A program made the translations under genes and the position numbers. Positions 59,201 through 64,000 of a DNA stretch of 64,000 nt are shown in pieces. The notes below the pieces were generated by a model. That model was not told where the DNA came from. It saw nothing but the letters and a program-made list of their open reading frames with translations, and made no database searches. The stretch is from Gavia stellata (taxonomy: Eukaryota; Chordata; Aves; Gaviiformes; Gaviidae): contig NW_026777121.1 of assembly GCF_030936135.1 (NCBI RefSeq), forward strand, positions 1,426,001 through 1,490,000. The letters are read 5' to 3'. Position 1 is the stretch's first letter, and each line of letters starts with the position of its first letter.

Positions 59201-62200
59201 GCGAAACGAAGGCTGGAGCTAGGAGAAAGTGGCCACCAGTATCTGGCTGAAGGACTAAAGACTCCAAAGGGGAAAGGAAGAGCTGCGACAAGAAGTCCAG
59301 ATAGTCCAACAAGTAAGGGAACTGGTAACACGCTGTATGGCACAGAGTTTTTGATTTTACTAGCTTGAGATCAGTGTGAACCAGCACGACAGGCTGCGTT
59401 ACCTAGCTAAAGACGCGTGTTTATTACTGTCCTCGCCCGGATGTGTGTGCAACATCCTCGCCCCCGCAGCCAGCAGCACGCAACGGGTTTGCGGCGTGCG
59501 TCGATCGGTTGGTGCAGAGCCGCTGAGAGGCCGCAGAGGCTCCTGGCTGCCAGCTCTGTCCCTCCGCCCGCCGGGCAGCCTGCAGCCTCGCCATCCAGGG
59601 CCTCCTCTTCACCCAAGGACACGAAGCGGGGGATGCTTAGGAGAGGTAGATGCTGAGGAATCAAGATACTGCGACGGGCTCAAACGCACAGTTATTAGGC
59701 AGGGCTAATCGGGCCAGCCGCCTCCTTCGTCGCTGGAGTTACAGCAGCTGATGGGCAGGGCTTATTCCCCCCGGCAGGGATTTGCAAAGAGCGGTAGCTG
59801 TGCCCCAGCAGCATTGCACGCTGCCTGCTTTTTGTGAGCTGCCTTCTCTCCCTGCGGTACGACTAGATTATTACTGCCGCTGCTTAGTTGCTGCAAGTCT
59901 TCATTTTTGCACGCCTGCGTTGCCTCGGGCAGTAGGTTTCTTGCAACAGGCGCTGGGGGTGTAGCCTTGCCATCTTGTTTGGGGGATTTCAGCAGGAGAG
60001 TTAGGCTTGCAGAGGGAGGGGAATGGGGAAAGAGGAGGACTGGGGCAGCAGTGGTAGTGATGGGAGAGCAAGAGGTGTGGAGGGGTACTTGTCCCTCCTC
60101 ACCAGTCTAAGTCTTGTTTCTGCTGAGGCAGATGGGAAAAGTGAAATTAGCTGAAGAGACGAACTTAATGCGGACAAGTTAAACAAGCACAGTTGTCTTC
60201 ATTAAACTAAACTTCGTTAAGCTAAATGAAGTCCGTTTTAAATCGAAGTGCGTTCTCGCAGAAGTTCAGTACCATTCGGTGCATAGGATGCTGCTGCAGT
60301 GTTGCTAAGGCCGTACAGAGAACCCCCTTGCTGCATGACCAGGAGCACATCCCCGTTTAGCTGGGGGTCAAGTAGCCTCTTGCCCTTCTCACTCTGACCC
60401 TCTCATTCTTTTCCAAACCCCAAATTAAAACAAACAAACAAAAATCATGCTGGTCTAAATCCAGAATGTCGCCTAATTGATACGAATTTTCCTCCAGTTC
60501 CCCATGCAGACAAGCCCTGAAGCTACCAAAGAATGAGATACAGCAGGTTCTCTTTGCAAAGAGGCAATGAATTGGTTTTCACTGAAAAGCCATCATATCC
60601 TTCAAAATGTTTCAGGGTAGCCTAAAGGTTCACTTTCGGGTAGGATTTCAGTTTTGACTGACTTCTGCAATCAAGTGGGGGACCTGAACCTTAAAAACAT
60701 GAAAATGACCACCAGATCAGCCTAAGATCCATCCTGCGTAATACTTGAAGCAAATGAAAGGTTTGAGATGTACCAGCCCAGCAGACTTCTAATAATGGCT
60801 GGCTCATTTCCCTTGACACAAAGTCCTCAAACATTTAGAATTAGAAATTATTCTCATCTCCATATTTAAACTCTTAAAAGCTCATCTATTGCTACATTTG
60901 TGCGTGAAAAGAGCGCGTTGTCTAGTAAGATCCAAGCCGTTTGCTGACTTCTAATTTAAAAGAAGTGGATACCCTTGTCCAGTTTGAGCATTGTTTGGTT
61001 ATGGGGAAATGATGATTATAAATTGTGTCTTGCGTCAATCTCCTCTAATTCACTTGAGTTTTCTGTACGCCGTGCCGTGGAGTCTGGCGCTGATGGAATC
61101 TGTCGTTGTGTTCACCCACTGACGTACAGCCAAGTCCTGCTTAATTGCATGTGAAACACTTGTCTTACAAGAGGGGAAAATCAAACCCTGATGAAAGCTG
61201 GCTATCAGCCTGATGGAGGAGAGTCATAGGGGAATTTTTGGTATTGCTGCCAGAATAAATAGATACTAAAAATACTCTTAAGAATTCACATAGTGAAAAC
61301 CTAAGTAGAATATTGCATATATGTATCCATCAGACTAATGGAAAGATTTGCATTTAAAAAAATGTATGTATTTGCTCATGTACCTGTGACTTTTGGAAAA
61401 GTGCAGCTTGAAATGCAAATAAATACCCAGTGGTAAGTTGTGTCTTAATGCAGAGGTTTGAGAGATTTCTGTGGTAAAAATGAAAGAAATATCTGTAATA
61501 TGCATCCTTTCATTTCTGGATGCTGCATTCGGAACCAAAATGAGAAAACTGATTTATCTGTTTTGGGTTTTTTTTTCTCTTTTCTTGCCAAGCTCCAAAA
61601 TCTCCTTCAGAAAAGACTTGGTATGATACATCACTTGCCCTTCTAACAAAGAGGTTCATTCAGTTGCTGAGCCAATCTCCTGATGGGGTCTTAGATTTGA
61701 ACAGAGCGGCAGAGGTCCTCAAGGTGCAAAATAGGAGGATTTACGATATCACCAATGTACTGGAAGGCATCCATCTCATTAAGAAAAAATCCAAAACCAA
61801 CATACAATGGATGTGAGTATTCATTATCCTTTTCCTTTCCTGCTGGCTGATTTCACTGTCACAGAGCAGCAGTATTTTTCTTCTCCCACCTTCCATTCTA
61901 ACACTTTGCTCCAAGCAATCATCCAAAACGCCTTCTATCAGGATAAAGCTTTCTTTTTCTGTTAGACAGGTTTTCAGTGTATAAACAGCATTTGTCAGGG
62001 AAACTAGAAAGCAGCATTTTGTCTGAATACTGCGTTAAGTCATTTGCTTTTGCAGGCGGCGTAAGTTCTAGGTACACATCTCTACCTACTGCCATCCTCA
62101 GTCTTTTTCAGGGTGTGGTTAGAGGAGAGGTGAGTTAGAAGCAAGATTTTGGAAGAGCTTAGAAATATTTGGCTTTTCCCTCTTGGTGGTAGTTCCAAAA

Positions 62201-62547
62201 TGTGTTGGCATGATAAAAAGATGCTTTTTCTGGGAAGCGTAGTTGATGTTGACTCACTATGGGCAGGTTTAGGGAGAAGGAGATGAGGACTTGATCTGCA
62301 CTGTAAAAGGCTGCCTCTTCCCTTTGCCATAGCACAGGGTCAAGTTTTACAAATGCTGAAAGGGCGTCTTCCCCCTCTGTATCCGTAGGGGCTGCCGTCT
62401 GTCGGAGGACGGTGGCATGCTGGCCCAGTGTCAAGGCCTCACGATGGAGGTGACCGAACTGACTCAGGAAGAGAAGAAACTGGATGAGCTGATCCAAAGC
62501 TGCACCCTGGACCTCAAGCTGCTAACAGAGGACTCGGGGAATCAGAG
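59201..62547 (+). CDS. E2F3-like: E2F3-like transcription factor, three internal exons (partial)
   Basis: Exons 59201-59312, 61593-61812 and 62389-62547 join in phase. The first encodes [14 protein letters not shown], the cyclin A/CDK-binding KRRLEL motif shared by E2F1-3. The second encodes the winged-helix DNA-binding domain with [12 protein letters not shown]. The third encodes [17 protein letters not shown] and the start of the leucine-zipper/coiled-coil dimerisation region ([12 protein letters not shown]). Wording matches vertebrate E2F3 better than E2F1 or E2F2. Known role: heterodimer with DP proteins activating S-phase genes, restrained by RB. Exon 1 and everything from the marked-box region onward lie outside what I can see. 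The frame is open, but several normally invariant residues differ (WYDTSL for RYDTSL, VQNRR for VQKRR), so a diverged paralogue or gametologue is likely. Confidence 0.88.
59313..61592 (+). other. E2F3-like intron with a CpG-rich patch
   Basis: GT-AG intron of 2280 bases. The stretch ~59430-59640 is clearly CpG-rich and could be a regulatory island or an alternative promoter. Its open frames do not resemble E2F or any other family I recognise. No transposable element recognised in the rest. Confidence 0.55.
61813..62388 (+). other. E2F3-like intron (GT-AG)
   Basis: A 576-base intron between the DNA-binding exon and the dimerisation exon, donor GTGAGTATT and acceptor ATCCGTAG. It splits the Met codon of WMGC, the phase used in known E2F3 genes. 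Confidence 0.8.
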
Positions 62548-62556
62548 ATATCCTTT
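62548..62556 (+). promoter_or_regulatory. U12-type AT-AC splice donor of the E2F3-like gene
   Basis: The exon ends ...AATCAGAG and the next bases are ATATCCTTT, the classic minor-spliceosome donor. There is no GT at the boundary expected from E2F3 protein homology (NQR, then LAYVTY). E2F genes are known to carry U12 introns at conserved places. Confidence 0.85.
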
Positions 62557-64000
62557 TTTTCGAAACCTCAGCGGTGGTCAGTCTTGCTGTGCTCTGTAAC
62601 ACAAAGAGAATTCCACTAAGTAATATGATATGAAACATCAGAAATTTCCAGAAGTTGGATAATGGGTTTTAATGTAGTTCTATATAAAAGTTACTTAAGC
62701 CACTTGCACCTGTAATGCTTCTGGAATGTCAAAAACAAAAAAATGGAGAAAAAGGTGGTGTATGAAGGAGCCCATTAACATCCATGGTCACATAGAGCAG
62801 AACCAAGAATTTAGCTGATTAATGAGTGACAACATCCAAAACCTGTGCTCTTTCGATTCTTTTGAGCCCAGAGCAAACCCCATTTTTATGTGTGCAGAAA
62901 TTATAAAGGCATGCAGACAAAGTCTTTGCTAAGGTAACGAAGACTTGTGTGTGTGTGTACTCCTTACTTAATATTTTTTTTTATTTTTACATTAAACTGC
63001 TGCGTATATAAATTCCAGACACAGAGAGGAAAATAAAGTTGGGAGTCAGTTTAGTCTGAAACTTGCAACAAATTTTTAGATTCCTCTGGTTAGAGAAGCT
63101 ATAGTGGAATATCATAGATAAAGGTTTTATGAGCTCTCAAAATGTCTATTTCAGACTTAATTATTTAATGGAATAGCAATGCTCAATTGCATAAGGTTCA
63201 TAAGGTTTCTGGTCTTTTGGCTGCTAATACCCCTTGTAAGTAACCAGTTCTCATTTTCACTAGATTTCCCACCTGCTGGCAACAGAAGAGAGCATTTTAT
63301 TAAATGCTGAAAATGCTGAAAACTTTTATTACTTTTAATGGTCAGTAGTTTTTAAAGAGCATCTAATAAGGTGGACTTATTCTCTGTTTTGAAGGATAGG
63401 AAATAACTACAGGAGCATCAGTAAAAAGTAATGTGAACGATGTAAATACTGTCTTTTGGTTGTGCTTGCATCTCAAAATGTGTATGAAAGCAAGACCACC
63501 GAGTGGCATAGGGAGTAGGGTCAGCACTGCCTTCATCCACAAGAGATTTAGAGCAAAGCAAAACCAAGCATTATACTTCTCTGTTTTTCTAGCGCTGTTT
63601 GCGGTGGTAGAGATCCCTGCCCTGCAGTTGATGGCTCCCTTGGGGATGGGCGAGGAGGGATCAGCATTAGCAGCGTCTTGGCCTCGTGCTTTTGGATGTA
63701 GGAGAGCGTATTCCCCAAATCCTTCTGTGGCTCTAAGGTTACTGATAATACTAGTGGTTATTGAGGAAGGAATGTGGATGTGTGACACCTGGGGACGAAT
63801 CTGAGCGCATCCCAGTATGGTCGTTCGCTCACCTCACTGAGGTCTGACGTGAGGTGACCTGCTGAAGACTCAGGGAGCTGGGAAGCCTCTTCCTTTGCTC
63901 CATCTCTGAAGGCGAAGTTTCTGCTTTTGAAAATGTTTTTCTTTTCCCTTGTGATTAGATAGTGCCAAAACAGCGTTTCTGCCCTGGCTGTGTGCTTCCT
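62557..64000 (+). other. Start of the U12-type intron; no further exon seen
   Basis: I found nothing resembling the next E2F3 exon (LAYVTYQDIRK) on the plus strand, so the intron extends past the window. Two open frames near 63363-63804 overlap on opposite strands, lack recognisable domains and are not supported as genes. Confidence 0.6.

Overview
This is vertebrate nuclear DNA, almost certainly from a bird. It has spliced serine-protease genes with avian acrosin architecture, an E2F3-type gene split by large introns, antisense CR1 LINE tails, and several LTR families of the kind common in birds. There is no bacterial-type gene organisation. Most long open frames are shadows of exons or of repeats.

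Layout. (1) 1-858: nested retroviral LTR debris. (2) 859-27797: a head-to-tail array of a ~5.68-kb unit (periods 5680, 5679, 5685, 5686), present 4.7 times. Each unit carries a relic exon-3 fragment, a 595-bp solo LTR, an upstream region and a five-exon acrosin-like gene. Copies 1-4 look intact (343 residues). Copy 5 has an early stop and loses its poly(A) signal at the array edge. (3) 27798-34478: unique sequence with a GC-rich, promoter-like island at ~30.5-31.3 kb (RFX X-box plus two CCAAT boxes) and a CR1 fragment. (4) 34479-37610: minus-strand retroviral fossil. (5) 38.0-39.65 kb: degenerate tandem repeat. (6) 40.45-45.16 kb: T-run/GC-rich minisatellite with ~26-bp monomers and higher-order structure, split by a solo LTR with a clean target duplication. 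(7) 45158-49593: two further acrosin-like pseudogenes, one keeping exons 3-5 and the other exons 1-2. They lack the LTR found in every array unit and preserve its empty site. (8) 49594-55.7 kb: more nested retroviral fossils, including an inverted copy of the debris at the window start. (9) 55.7-64 kb: part of an E2F3-like gene. Three coding exons are visible, the last ending at a U12-type AT-AC donor, and the gene continues past the window.

The acrosin-like copies encode secreted trypsin-type proteases with a complete His-Asp-Ser triad and an Asp in the specificity pocket. By homology they are sperm acrosomal enzymes. Near-identity between units, variants shared in patches and the common LTR insertion point to recent amplification with unequal exchange or gene conversion. 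The mix of amplified testis-type gene, retroviral fossils, satellite-like repeat and a divergent E2F3-like copy suggests a repeat-rich, low-recombination compartment (W chromosome, germline-restricted chromosome or a microchromosome end). That placement is inference only.
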